Part shown: positions 26,258 through 35,196 of the stretch, piece after piece
Position numbering within the stretch: position 1 is the stretch's first letter
Layout of the letters: each line of letters begins with the position of its first letter
NCBI GenBank assembly: GCA_963790075.1
Contig: CAWBNG010000003.1
Span: 310,001 to 374,000 of the forward strand
Source: CAYOUV01 sp963790075
GTDB taxonomy: Bacteria; Chloroflexota; Anaerolineae; Anaerolineales; Villigracilaceae
DNA: 64,000 nucleotides
Reading direction: 5' to 3'
The notes under the pieces: model-generated
Seen by the model: only the letters and a program-made list of their open reading frames with translations
Told to the model about the DNA's origin: nothing
Database searches by the model: none
Program-made: the position numbers and the translations under genes

Positions 26258-26560
26258 CTAGAACTGGAAGCCCCCCTTGGCAGGCACCACCTTATAAGAA
26301 AAATTGTTCACGTACCCAAAAAGTTTTTCTTGCAGCAGGCTCCACTCAGACGAAGCCAGGATCTTCTCTACCATGGGAATGTTTTCGGCCAATAATCCAA
26401 CCTGGATTTGTGGGTACTCGCCAAATATCGTTGCCCAGGCTTCGACGGTTTGAAAGCCCAGGCGCTGAACGCCCGGGATGAATTCGCCGATTACGAACTC
26501 GAAATAATCTTGATCGCGATCCGGCGAGATATCCCAGGTCATCAATACTTTAATAGCCAC
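26258..26560 (-). CDS. Hypothetical protein, possible ferredoxin-like (dimeric alpha-beta barrel) fold
   Basis: 100 residues. N-terminal beta strand IKVLMTWDI, then helix, and a repeated alpha-beta pattern ending VNNFSYKVVPAK. The size and pattern resemble NIPSNAP/dimeric alpha-beta barrel proteins, but no motif confirms this. It lies between the mutY start and the MBL-fold gene on the same strand, 8 nt after the latter's stop, so it is probably co-transcribed with it. Confidence 0.62.
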   Translation of the reverse strand: MAIKVLMTWDISPDRDQDYFEFVIGEFIPGVQRLGFQTVEAWATIFGEYPQIQVGLLAENIPMVEKILASSEWSLLQEKLFGYVNNFSYKVVPAKGGFQF

Positions 26561-26568
26561 TAAAGCTC

Positions 26569-27216
26569 CTAACCACGCTGATAGTCTAGCACGATTATAT
26601 GCGTCTCATCTGGTAAACCGCTCTTGGTAACTTTGAGCGAGGTTTGTTTCTCCTGGTCTCCCAAACCCATTTCCTTAAGGAATTTATCCAGCGTGTCGAG
26701 TTGTAATTTCGTGTCGGGTGTCGCATAATGCATGGGAATAACGATGTTCGGTTCCAGCATGCTGATGACCTCGGCTGCCTTGGCTGCATTCAAGCCACCG
26801 CCGCCGCCTACCGGGACGAGTGCTACGTTCAGGTTGCCCAAAGCTTCGACCTCCGATTGGGTCGGAACCTGGCGCAAATCGCCCAGGTGGGCTACTGTCA
26901 GCCCATCATAATCGAACACATAGAGCGTGTTGCGCGGGTGTCCATTATCTTGATCGCCATGCCCATCGGTTTGTACACCGGTAATAAAGACACCTCCAAT
27001 TTCGTATTCGCCCGGTCCTGTGATCACGTGCGAGCTGCCCTTGACCCCATTGGCATTATTATGCCCGGAAGCGTCGTGGCTGACCGTCACGATATCTGCT
27101 TTGAGCTTGAGCAAATCATAACCAATCGTCTGGTTATCGAAGGGGTCCGTGACCACACTTGCCAAACCACGTTCGCTGAGACGAAAACAGGAGTGTCCAT
27201 ACCAAGTAATTTCCAT
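26569..27216 (-). CDS. MBL-fold metal-dependent hydrolase (UlaG/UPF0173-like)
   Basis: 215 residues. Begins with the UlaG-like pattern MEITWYGHSCFRL, which supplies the first His of the family, followed by VTDPFDN, the short VTVSHDASGHNN, and later HLGDLRQ and VIPMHYATPDTKL. The metal site is complete but lacks the classical HxHxDH spacing, as in the UPF0173/UlaG group. Substrates are usually phosphodiester, lactone or phosphonate compounds. It is divergent from the EamA transporter (74-nt gap between starts), with TATAAT on the coding strand at 27246-27241. Confidence 0.87.
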   Translation of the reverse strand: MEITWYGHSCFRLSERGLASVVTDPFDNQTIGYDLLKLKADIVTVSHDASGHNNANGVKGSSHVITGPGEYEIGGVFITGVQTDGHGDQDNGHPRNTLYVFDYDGLTVAHLGDLRQVPTQSEVEALGNLNVALVPVGGGGGLNAAKAAEVISMLEPNIVIPMHYATPDTKLQLDTLDKFLKEMGLGDQEKQTSLKVTKSGLPDETHIIVLDYQRG

Positions 27217-27289
27217 AAAATATTAAATCCTCCAGGCGGTATTATACCCGTAGAATTATAATTGGTTATCATTGGAGTACAAGAATCTT

Positions 27290-28204
27290 ATGTCAAAATC
27301 TAATATACTCCCATTTCTCGAAGCCACCTTTGCCGTGATTGTCTGGGGCGCTTCCTTCATTGCCACCAAAGTGGCCTTACGTGATGTTTCACCGGTCACT
27401 GTGATTTGGCTGCGTTTTGCGATGGGGGTGCTGATCCTGGGAGCCGCTGTCACTGCCCGGCGGCAATTCGCACTACCCAAACGGGAAGAATGGGGCTATT
27501 TTGCCCTTTTGGGCTTCCTGGGCATCACCTTCCACCAGTGGCTGCAGTCCAACGGGTTGGTGACGGCCCAAGCCTCCACCACCGCTTGGATCGTGGCTAC
27601 CACACCCATTTTCATGGCCTTGCTTGGCTGGCTGATCTTGAAGGAAAGCCTGGGCTGGTCGGGCAGCGCAGGCATCCTGCTGGCTGCCCTCGGAGTGTTG
27701 CTGGTGGTCAGCAAAGGTGAGCTTGTGAACCTGACTGCCGGTCACTTCGGCGAACCGGGTGACTTCCTGATCCTGATCAGCGCTCCCAACTGGGCCGTCT
27801 TTTCGGTTCTCTCGCGGCGTGGACTGCAATCCCATCCGGCAGCGCGCATGATGTTCTTCGTTATGACGCTCGGCTGGTTGTTCACCTCTCTGCTATTCTT
27901 CAGCGGCCCGGGGTTGAAGGAAATCCCGGCCCTGACCTTCAATGGCTGGCTCGGCGTAACCTTCCTGGGAATCTTCTGCTCCGGCCTGGCCTACATCGCC
28001 TGGTACGATGCCTTGCAAGCCCTCCGAGCTTCTCAAGTGGGCGTCTTTCTTTATATCGAACCGCTGGTGGCGGTGATAGTCGCTGCGCTGATCCTGGCTG
28101 AATCGATTACGCTGGTTTCGTTAATGGGTGGGATGATCATCTTGTTTGGTGTGTACCTGGTTAACCGAACGAGACAAGCACAAAAAAAGCAGGTCAATGC
28201 CTAA
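27290..28204 (+). CDS. EamA-family drug/metabolite transporter
   Basis: 304 residues from the ATG at 27290 (GGAG 13 nt upstream); a TTG further upstream is less likely. About ten hydrophobic helices arranged as two EamA repeats, each with the family pattern (repeat 1: LPFLEATFAVIVWGASFIAT; repeat 2: GDFLILISAPNWAVFSVLSR). Members export amino acids, nucleobases or drugs. Stop overlaps the start of the next gene by 8 nt (ATGCCTAA), so the two are translationally coupled. Confidence 0.9.
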   Translation: MSKSNILPFLEATFAVIVWGASFIATKVALRDVSPVTVIWLRFAMGVLILGAAVTARRQFALPKREEWGYFALLGFLGITFHQWLQSNGLVTAQASTTAWIVATTPIFMALLGWLILKESLGWSGSAGILLAALGVLLVVSKGELVNLTAGHFGEPGDFLILISAPNWAVFSVLSRRGLQSHPAARMMFFVMTLGWLFTSLLFFSGPGLKEIPALTFNGWLGVTFLGIFCSGLAYIAWYDALQALRASQVGVFLYIEPLVAVIVAALILAESITLVSLMGGMIILFGVYLVNRTRQAQKKQVNA

Positions 28205-28967
28205 GCAGATCCAGCTTGTCCCCCACACGACCCAAAATGCCGGTGTGTCCGCGCAATCAAACGCTGCGGGCTGGCATCTGGAAATCCCACCAGGTGAGGC
28301 AGGCGTGTATCGCCTGGCCCAACTTGACGACTACCACAACCGGTCTCGCAGAAACCTTCCCTGGCGTGCTCCGCTCGATCTAAGCCTGGATGCGCGCGTC
28401 TCAGCGGAATCCCTACCCGGGACCTGGGGGTTCGGCCTGTGGAATGATCCATTCGGTTTGTCACTGGGATTCGGCGCTACGAGCGGGCGCGTGCCGGCGT
28501 TGCCCAACGCGATCTGGTTCTTCCACGCTTCGCCGCCCAACTACTTATCATTTCGAGATGATCAGCCAGCGCAGGGATTTCTGGCAGGGACATTCGCATC
28601 ACCCCGCTGGCCTGCCTTGATGCTGGTTCCTGGATTGCTGCTGGCACCGCTGCTGACGTTGCGACCCATGGCGCGAGCCCTGCGCAGCTTGGCCAGTCGA
28701 ATCATCAAAGAACAGTCCAGCCTGGTCTCGATTGACGTGACCCGATGGAACACGTACCGGCTGGATTGGAGTCAGAACCACGCAGTCTTGTGGGTCAACG
28801 ACTCGATCGTCCTTGATTCCCCGGTAACACCGCGTAGCCCGCTGGGCCTGGTCTTGTGGATTGATAATCAATATGCGGCCTTCACGCCGGAAGGCCGCCT
28901 GGGATTTGGCACACTGGCAAATCCCCCGGCTTGGTTGGAGTTGAAAAATATTGCAATAAAAAATTAG
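28197..28967 (+). CDS. Beta-rich hypothetical protein, concanavalin A-like fold suspected
   Basis: 256 residues from ATG 28197, overlapping the transporter stop. Aromatic-rich strands recur: WHLEIPPGEAGVYRLAQLDD, GTWGFGLWNDPFGLSL, NTYRLDWSQNHAVLWVND and PLGLVLWIDNQYA. This looks like the concanavalin A-like lectin/glucanase jelly-roll (glycosyl hydrolase 16-like), but no EXDXXE catalytic motif is visible. A hydrophobic stretch (about 140-160) interrupts it. Function unclear; coupling to an exporter is the only context clue. A bidirectional terminator follows. Confidence 0.68.
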   Translation: MPKQIQLVPHTTQNAGVSAQSNAAGWHLEIPPGEAGVYRLAQLDDYHNRSRRNLPWRAPLDLSLDARVSAESLPGTWGFGLWNDPFGLSLGFGATSGRVPALPNAIWFFHASPPNYLSFRDDQPAQGFLAGTFASPRWPALMLVPGLLLAPLLTLRPMARALRSLASRIIKEQSSLVSIDVTRWNTYRLDWSQNHAVLWVNDSIVLDSPVTPRSPLGLVLWIDNQYAAFTPEGRLGFGTLANPPAWLELKNIAIKN

Positions 28968-28993
28968 GGGCAGATTTTTATCCGCCCCTAATT
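28962..28993. terminator. Bidirectional terminator
   Basis: Arms AATTAGGGGC and GCCCCTAATT with one mismatch near the loop; T-rich loop. It lies between the convergent jelly-roll protein and the UbiA gene at 29000, and can serve both. Confidence 0.82.
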
Positions 28994-28999
28994 TCTCGC

Positions 29000-30058
29000 T
29001 TAAATCATCGGCCAGAAGCGGGCGATCCATTGGCTGGTGAATGGGATCACACGCAACAGAGTATCCAGGATCAAGCCCAGGATGAACATACCGCCGAACA
29101 TGCGGTTATGGTAGAAGGCAAAACCGGAGAACCAGGTCGGCCAACCGGTCCATTCCTTGGGAGGCTCTTCCGGGCGCGGCTTGGTCAACACACCCACCGC
29201 CAGCAAAGCACGTTTGAGGGCGAAGAAGACGATCAGCAGGATGGGAGTGAAGTAGCGCGGGACGAAGACCAAATAAACGATCACGGCATACATCAGTACG
29301 AAGACCGCGATGTTCAAATAACGGGCTGCCTTCTCGCCGATCACAACCGGCAGGGTGCCGACACCCTTCTTCTTATCGTCCGAAGATTTGTCGATGTGCT
29401 TGCCAACATTGATACTGACCACGCTCAAGCCGAAAGGAATGCCAGCCAGCACGACATTCCAGAAGTTGGGGGTGAAGCCGCGCGCCAGCACAAAGTACAC
29501 GCCGCCAATCATGATCGGTCCCCAAATCAGGAAGATCGCCAGTTCGCCCAGCGCCAGGTATTTGAGCGGCCAGGTGTAAAACAGCAAAACCAATGAACCG
29601 AAGGCAAACAAACCAATCACAATCGGGTTAAAGCTGGTGTACAGCAAGCCGTAGACACCCGCCAGGACCGCCAGTACGCCGCTAACCACAAACCAGCGCA
29701 ACTGCTGATTCTTAGTCCAGAACCCCTGCACCAGTGGATGGACGCCATACTGTATGCGGAAGTAGTTATCCTTGTCGATTCCGCGGCTGTAATCGGTATA
29801 GTCATTAAGCAGATTATTGGTCCCATGCGCAATGAACAAACCCAGCGTGAGGATCAGCCAGGGTACCAGCGCAAAAACATGGTCACGCCAGGCCAGCAGT
29901 CCGGCAATAACGCAGGAGTAAATCGTCACAGCCGTTACCGCCGAGCGTGTGGCAATCAGCCACTTCGAGACGACATCCAGCCGGTCCCACTCCTGCTTGT
30001 CGTCCATCTTGATTAGTTGCCAAAGCGCCTTCTTCCACATTGAAAAATCAATGCCCAT
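29000..30058 (-). CDS. UbiA-family prenyltransferase (copy 1)
   Basis: 352 residues, about nine hydrophobic helices. First Asp-rich motif NNLLNDYTDYSRGID (residues about 92-106) and second motif DKSSDDKKKGVGTLP. These bind prenyl diphosphate via Mg2+. UbiA enzymes transfer isoprenoid chains to aromatic or polar acceptors (quinones, hemes, lipids). The N-terminus FSMWKKALWQLIKMDDKQEW closely matches copy 2 and is shared more loosely by copy 3. Acceptor unknown. 42 nt separate it from copy 2 upstream, so the two may be co-transcribed. Confidence 0.9.
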   Translation of the reverse strand: MGIDFSMWKKALWQLIKMDDKQEWDRLDVVSKWLIATRSAVTAVTIYSCVIAGLLAWRDHVFALVPWLILTLGLFIAHGTNNLLNDYTDYSRGIDKDNYFRIQYGVHPLVQGFWTKNQQLRWFVVSGVLAVLAGVYGLLYTSFNPIVIGLFAFGSLVLLFYTWPLKYLALGELAIFLIWGPIMIGGVYFVLARGFTPNFWNVVLAGIPFGLSVVSINVGKHIDKSSDDKKKGVGTLPVVIGEKAARYLNIAVFVLMYAVIVYLVFVPRYFTPILLIVFFALKRALLAVGVLTKPRPEEPPKEWTGWPTWFSGFAFYHNRMFGGMFILGLILDTLLRVIPFTSQWIARFWPMI

Positions 30059-30100
30059 GCCTCTCTCCTTCTTATTAATTCCGGTTTGCCCCGAAAATCA

Positions 30101-31135
30101 TTAGTGCCAAAAACCCGTGACGAAAATACGCAATATTAAATCCAGCAATACGCCGAGGATAAACAGATTGCCAAAGTTGCGGTTGTGGATAAAGGAAACC
30201 GTCGAGAACCAGCGCGGCCAGATTGGATATCCTTCCGGCGGCTGCGTGGGTCGCGGTTGCAAGAGCCGCTTGATCGCCGTCCAGGCGTGTTTGGCTGCAA
30301 AGAAGACGATCAACATCACCGGTGTCAGGAATCGCGGCCCGAAGACCAGGTAAAGGGTTATAGCATATGCCAGAACGATGGCTGTGATGTTCAGATAACG
30401 GGCGGCTGTCTCCCCAATGATAACCGGGAGCGTGCCAACTCCTTTGGCTTTATCCTCACGCAGCTTGTCGATGTGTTTGCCGACATTAATGCTGGCCACG
30501 CTCAGCCCAAACGGGACACCGGCCAGGACGACATTCCACGAATTCGCGGTCCAGCCTCGTGCCAGTACAAAGTAAACCCCGCCGATCATGATCGGCCCCC
30601 AGATCAGGAATATCGTCAGTTCGCCCAAGGCAAAATATTTCAGCGGGTAAGTGTAGAACAAGAGCATCAAGGCACCAAACGCAAACAATCCGATCACGAC
30701 CGGATGGAAATCCGTATAAAACAAGGCGTATACACCCGCCAGGCTGGCCAGAAAACCACTGACCAGGAACCAGCGGATTTGTGTACTCTTGCCCCAAAAC
30801 TCCTGCACCAACGGGTGGACGCCATACTGCGTGCGAAAGTAATTATCTTTATCGATCCCACGGCTGAAATCGGTGTAATCATTGAGCAGGTTGTTGGTCC
30901 CATGTGCCAGGAACAGGCCCAAAGTGACGATCAACCATGGCAGCCAGGCAAAATATCCATCCCGCCAGGCAAACATCGCGGCAATAACACACGAATAGAT
31001 CGTCACCGTGGTCACGCCGGACCGGGTGGCAATCAGCCACTTCGAGACCACGTCCAAGGCATCCCACTCTTGCTTGTCATCCATCTTGACCAGTTGTGAA
31101 AGAGCGGTCCTCCACATGGCGAAATTAATACTCAT
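30101..31135 (-). CDS. UbiA-family prenyltransferase (copy 2)
   Basis: 344 residues from ATG 31135, chosen because AAAGGAG lies 9 nt upstream; a longer frame to 31258 would run through the terminator of copy 3. Motifs: NNLLNDYTDFSRGIDKDN and DKLREDKAKGVGTLP. Strongly similar to copy 1 across its length, including the sequence between motifs, so it is a recent-looking duplicate. Upstream TATAAT (on the minus strand near 31170) suggests its own promoter. Confidence 0.9.
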   Translation of the reverse strand: MSINFAMWRTALSQLVKMDDKQEWDALDVVSKWLIATRSGVTTVTIYSCVIAAMFAWRDGYFAWLPWLIVTLGLFLAHGTNNLLNDYTDFSRGIDKDNYFRTQYGVHPLVQEFWGKSTQIRWFLVSGFLASLAGVYALFYTDFHPVVIGLFAFGALMLLFYTYPLKYFALGELTIFLIWGPIMIGGVYFVLARGWTANSWNVVLAGVPFGLSVASINVGKHIDKLREDKAKGVGTLPVIIGETAARYLNITAIVLAYAITLYLVFGPRFLTPVMLIVFFAAKHAWTAIKRLLQPRPTQPPEGYPIWPRWFSTVSFIHNRNFGNLFILGVLLDLILRIFVTGFWH

Positions 31136-31215
31136 CAGCAGATACTCCTTTCTTCCGTGCAAAATTATACTGTGTGTTGTTAAAAATGCACACAAATTAT
31201 CCTGTTCATGGGCAA

Positions 31216-31245
31216 GAAAAAAGCGCCGAGGGTTTCCTCGGCGCT
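31216..31245 (-). terminator. Rho-independent terminator of UbiA copy 3
   Basis: On the minus strand: stem AGCGCCGAGG / CCTCGGCGCT with a 4-nt AAAC loop, then TTTTTT. It lies 13 nt after the stop of copy 3, separating copy 3 from copy 2. Confidence 0.9.
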
Positions 31246-31258
31246 CATCAGCGCACAT

Positions 31259-32284
31259 TTAATGCCAAAACGTGGGGATGAATATTCGCAACAACACGTC
31301 CGCAATCAATCCAAGCATAAACAGCATCCCAAAGGAGCGGTTATTCCAGAAAGCCATCGGGGCAAAATATAACGGCCAGCCACCCTGTCCATCCGGGAAG
31401 TCTGCTGGGCGCTCAGCCGGCTTGGGTTGCAAGAAAGCCGGATAGACTTTTCCTAAAGTTGGGATTGCCAGTAAAACAATTGCCATAACTGGCGTAAAGA
31501 ATTTTGTAGCGACCAGAAAAGCCGTCAGGAAATATGGCAGGATCATCATTGCCAGCACTGTGTAACGCGCTGGTTTTTCTCCCAACAAAACCGGCAACGT
31601 ATGAATACCCTTCTCTTTATCGACCAAATACTTATCAATGTGTTTGCCAAAAATGACCGTGGTCACGCCCAGTACGTACGGAAGACTGGCAATCGTGACG
31701 TTCCAATCCCATTGGTGGGACATGATAAAGTATCCGCCACCGATCATCAAGGGTCCCCAAACAATCAGGACTGCCACTTCGCCAAGGGCAATATATTTCA
31801 GCGGCCAGGTGTAGAAGAGCACAAAGAATGCCCCCAAGCCCAACAGCACCCAGGCTGTCGCATCAAAATGGCTGTACCACATCAGGTAAAGCCCGGCTGC
31901 AACCGCCAGCAAGCCAGTAAAAGCAAAATATGTCAGGTGCTGGCGTTTGGTCATCAAGCCATGCGCCACTGGCTGCGGCCCGTACAGCGTGCGGAAGTAG
32001 TTATCCTTGTCCACCCCTCGCACAAAATCAGTGTAATCGTTGAACAGATTATTGCTGGCATGCGCCATCAACAAACCGAAGGTCAACGCCAGCCAGGGTA
32101 CAAAGCTGAAGGAATGGTCGCGTAGCGCAAACAACCCCGCCAGAGCAGCTGAGAGGAAGGTCATGATCAGCACCGCAGCCCGCGTGGAAATCAGCCACTT
32201 TGAGACCAGATCGAGATCGTCCCACTCTTTCTTGGAGACATCCGGGATTACTTCTAAGGCTTTCCGCCACATCGCAAAGTTCAT
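31259..32284 (-). CDS. UbiA-family prenyltransferase (copy 3)
   Basis: 341 residues from ATG 32284 (GGAG 7 nt upstream). Same architecture as copies 1 and 2 but more diverged: motifs NNLFNDYTDFVRGVDKDN and DKYLVDKEKGIHTLP. The C-terminus carries the same signature as the others, Arg/Leu-Ile-Phe followed by WH (RIFIPTFWH), and the region before it mentions no catalytic residues. Probably an older paralogue than the copy 1/copy 2 pair. Flanked by its own terminator downstream and a terminator of the neighbouring operon upstream, so it is a single-gene unit. Confidence 0.9.
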   Translation of the reverse strand: MNFAMWRKALEVIPDVSKKEWDDLDLVSKWLISTRAAVLIMTFLSAALAGLFALRDHSFSFVPWLALTFGLLMAHASNNLFNDYTDFVRGVDKDNYFRTLYGPQPVAHGLMTKRQHLTYFAFTGLLAVAAGLYLMWYSHFDATAWVLLGLGAFFVLFYTWPLKYIALGEVAVLIVWGPLMIGGGYFIMSHQWDWNVTIASLPYVLGVTTVIFGKHIDKYLVDKEKGIHTLPVLLGEKPARYTVLAMMILPYFLTAFLVATKFFTPVMAIVLLAIPTLGKVYPAFLQPKPAERPADFPDGQGGWPLYFAPMAFWNNRSFGMLFMLGLIADVLLRIFIPTFWH

Positions 32285-32346
32285 CGCTTTACTCCTACCG
32301 TCAAATTTTGGCAATTATACAACACACGACCGGTAACATGGTTGCC

Positions 32347-32371
32347 AAAAAAGGGCGCACCCTCTGCGCCC
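32347..32371 (-). terminator. Rho-independent terminator of the opine-dehydrogenase-like operon
   Basis: Minus strand: GGGCGCA, 5-nt loop, TGCGCCC, then TTTTTT. It lies 20 nt after the stop codon at 32391. Confidence 0.9.
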
Positions 32372-32390
32372 TGCCTGGAAAAAACCGCTC

Positions 32391-33506
32391 TTACAAAATC
32401 TCTTTCTGGTATTTTACTTCCTTGACGAATTGGGTCAGTTCACTCACGCTGAAGTTTTCGATGCCCAGCTTATCCAGCGTGCGACCGCGGCGCCAGTAAT
32501 CTGTCCGATGCATAATGCTCGCCAAGCGGATAAAACTTTCCATGCCGCGAACCGAGACGCCGTAGCGCTGTGCCAGGGCGGCAATCGGAACCAAACTCAT
32601 CGGCACATCTTCGAAAATATAGCGGTGATTGAGGGAATATGGAGCTTTGATCCCGTAATACCCGGGTTGATTGTGAATTGCTTCGTGCAAGTCTTCCCCG
32701 GTGGCGTCGTAAGCCATCTTGAGCCACTCCATGGCAGTACGCGCCCGGACTCCAACAGAGGAGGCTACCGTCACCCTTTCACGATCCAGCACTTCAAGCA
32801 CGCGCGCCACAGACGGGGTAACGCCATCGATGTAAAACTGGTAATCACCATGGGTGGCTTCGATCCAGCCCGTATTCAGCAGTGACAGGGCCGGATGAAA
32901 TATGGCGCCCATATTGTTTAAACCGGTATGCAAGACATCAATGCCGTCAATGTAGAGTGGATAAGCCTCGTGGATGACTTCCAAAACGCGCGGCGTATCT
33001 GTAGCCGGCAACGCCGCCAGCGGAACCGCATCCTTGATGCGGAAGATGCGCGCCTGGGCAGGCCCATCCGAACGGCTGGCATAAATAAAGGTTTCGGCTT
33101 CGGAGATGATCACTTCTGCCTGGCAACCTTGCTCCCACAGGACTTGTCGAAACTCAATCGCTCCGCAAGTACGGCCGGGGTGCAGGATCACAATTTGTCC
33201 ATCACTGAGAAAAGCAGCGACCTGCCTGGCAATACTGGCATGCGCCGATGAGGGAACAACGATCATGATCACATCCGAAGCTTTCAAGGCTTCCTGCAGG
33301 TCTGAAGTGACCAGGCGTAATTCCCCAAATCCGCGCGGACCACCTTCGAAGCTTTCCAGCTCGATCCCGCCACGAGATTTGATGGACGCGACGTTTTCGG
33401 GTGTGCGGTTGTACAAGGCAACAGATAGCCCCATCAAGGCCATGTGAGCGGCCATCGCTTTACCACCGTGACCGGCTCCGATTACTGTATAACGAAGATC
33501 AGACAT
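32391..33506 (-). CDS. NAD(P)-binding protein of the octopine/nopaline dehydrogenase family
   Basis: 371 residues. N-terminal Rossmann fold with YTVIGAGHGGKAMAAHMA (residues 6-23, GxGxxG) and NRTPE. The C-terminal part contains the octopine/nopaline dehydrogenase domain: HTGLNNMGAIFHPALSLLN, with the conserved Asn and His residues of the active site. Opine dehydrogenases make secondary amines from an amino acid and a 2-oxo acid with NADH, but this subfamily may act on other substrates. Its start overlaps the upstream B12-domain gene's stop by 8 nt, so the pair is translationally coupled. Confidence 0.87.
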   Translation of the reverse strand: MSDLRYTVIGAGHGGKAMAAHMALMGLSVALYNRTPENVASIKSRGGIELESFEGGPRGFGELRLVTSDLQEALKASDVIMIVVPSSAHASIARQVAAFLSDGQIVILHPGRTCGAIEFRQVLWEQGCQAEVIISEAETFIYASRSDGPAQARIFRIKDAVPLAALPATDTPRVLEVIHEAYPLYIDGIDVLHTGLNNMGAIFHPALSLLNTGWIEATHGDYQFYIDGVTPSVARVLEVLDRERVTVASSVGVRARTAMEWLKMAYDATGEDLHEAIHNQPGYYGIKAPYSLNHRYIFEDVPMSLVPIAALAQRYGVSVRGMESFIRLASIMHRTDYWRRGRTLDKLGIENFSVSELTQFVKEVKYQKEIL

Positions 33507-35196
33507 TTCTACCCCTCCTTATTACGATATGGGTTGCTACTTTTAATGACAGGCGAGCAATACGCTCGCTTTCAATTAATGGCTCCCTATTCTCAGAATC
33601 TACAGCCAAATTCGCCCCGCGCGCGTCAACTTGCGTAACAATGGTGCCACGCGCAAATGGATTATTACGCAACTGCGGCGCGTCGAGGATACCCAGGGCT
33701 ACGGAACGAGCCAGGGTGGCGGGATCCGACCAGGGATCCGCGACCGACGGGTCGGCAATCCTTCGGATCGCGTTCAAGGTTAGGTCGGCTTCGCGTACCA
33801 GCTCGTCTTTGCGAGCCTGCACCTCCGGATCCCGGGTCATATCCGGCTGACCCAGTCCATTTTCAATCGCCCGGCGGGCCATTTTCGCTGCGGCAATGAC
33901 GTCTTCGGCGGTCGCAGCATGATCCGCTTCGGTGGGTCCCACAATATGGACAATATGCGGATTGAGCGCCATCTGTAAATAAATGCTGGCCGAAAGATGG
34001 GCACGAGCGGCATCAATCTCTACCGGAAAGCTCAGCAAACCCGTGCGAGTCTGCCTCCAGATATGAAAATCCGGATTTTTAAGCGGTTGAATGATCTCAA
34101 GCACAGCCAGCATCTTGGCCAGGTCCATTTTGTCGGAAAGCTCGGACGGGCTGTTGAACATCATCTGGGCAATGTAATCCTTCACACCAAAAACGCGCGC
34201 ATTATAGGCTGCAAGATACGCAGATACAACAGAGATCACGTCCGGCGCATCACGCATACCCCAGTGGTGCGGTTCGTTCAGTTCGACCGGGATATCTCGC
34301 TCGCCATACCAGCGCATCACCTTCTGGTGCTCGCGGATCGAACCCTCCACATCCCATGGTCCACGCCCGTCCATCGCATTGAACCAAAAAAGAGGGATAG
34401 CGCACCAGGCAATCTTGATCGTATCCACAAACACTTCTGCCTGACGAATAAAATCGTCCGTGCCGGAATAGGTCCGCAAGAGCGGGAAGTTTCCCCTGCG
34501 GCTGGCATTATACAGCCTCCCGTAATCGTCAGCACTGCGCACCGGTACGCCGCCGGCTCCGGTCCGACGCGGGTCTTGCCGTTCAGGATGAAAGAAATTC
34601 TCTTGCGCATCTTGATCGGTTCCGAGCGAGATTACATCCAGCACGCGCGCCTCGGCAATCTCTCGGATTCCCTCAATCGAGGCTTCCAGGCCTGGCAGCC
34701 CAAAATGATGGCGCAGGAGCGGGTAGGGCGACTTCCAGTGGATGCGCGCGATGGTGGTGTCGGGAAAGTCGGATTCGCTACGCTCGAAAGACAGACCCTT
34801 CAGGAAAGCCAACACACCTTCAACCGGTTCAGTCCCGTTGAATGTTTGCTCAAAAAATCCGATCCTGGCGGCTCTTTCTGCAACCGGCGGTGTACCGCCA
34901 AACACAAAGCGGACTCCCTTCTCATGTAAATCCGCGGCTTCTTCGGCAAATTGGCCCAGCAAGCGCTCCCCGGTCTCCGGTGTCAGGCGATAAGAAACGC
35001 CCACCATTACCTGATCTCCTTCTTTGGCTTCTGCCGCCACATTACGCACAGTCTCCAACATCTTTTTCACCGGGACAGCCGGACCAAGAAAAACGGTTTC
35101 CCAGCCCGCCTGCTCGGCCAACCGTAAGAACTTTGAAACACCCGCAACATGGACACATTCACCCAATGCACCACTAATGACGGTCTTCATCGACAC
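33499..35196 (-). CDS. B12-binding-domain / mutase-like protein (glutamate mutase-like barrel)
   Basis: 565 residues. The N-terminal 135 residues form a Rossmann-type B12-binding domain: VISGALGECVHVAGVSKFL aligns with the lower-ligand loop D-x-H-x-x-G but shows Cys-Val-His-x-x-Gly, so His is kept while the Asp position is changed. Later VSYRLTPETGERLL and FVFGGTPP match the SxL and GG motifs. From about residue 150 the protein resembles the TIM-barrel catalytic subunit of glutamate/methylaspartate mutase-type enzymes (GLPGLEASIEGI; HWGMRDAPDV). The reaction is unknown. The coupled opine-dehydrogenase-like gene suggests a two-step amino-acid conversion. RBS GGAGG upstream. Confidence 0.72.
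   Translation of the reverse strand: MSMKTVISGALGECVHVAGVSKFLRLAEQAGWETVFLGPAVPVKKMLETVRNVAAEAKEGDQVMVGVSYRLTPETGERLLGQFAEEAADLHEKGVRFVFGGTPPVAERAARIGFFEQTFNGTEPVEGVLAFLKGLSFERSESDFPDTTIARIHWKSPYPLLRHHFGLPGLEASIEGIREIAEARVLDVISLGTDQDAQENFFHPERQDPRRTGAGGVPVRSADDYGRLYNASRRGNFPLLRTYSGTDDFIRQAEVFVDTIKIAWCAIPLFWFNAMDGRGPWDVEGSIREHQKVMRWYGERDIPVELNEPHHWGMRDAPDVISVVSAYLAAYNARVFGVKDYIAQMMFNSPSELSDKMDLAKMLAVLEIIQPLKNPDFHIWRQTRTGLLSFPVEIDAARAHLSASIYLQMALNPHIVHIVGPTEADHAATAEDVIAAAKMARRAIENGLGQPDMTRDPEVQARKDELVREADLTLNAIRRIADPSVADPWSDPATLARSVALGILDAPQLRNNPFARGTIVTQVDARGANLAVDSENREPLIESERIARLSLKVATHIVIRRGRNV

Noticed and set aside
30185..31099. Long + strand frame opposite UbiA copy 2
   Set aside because: Antisense shadow; similar shadows exist opposite copies 1 and 3 because the motifs are conserved.
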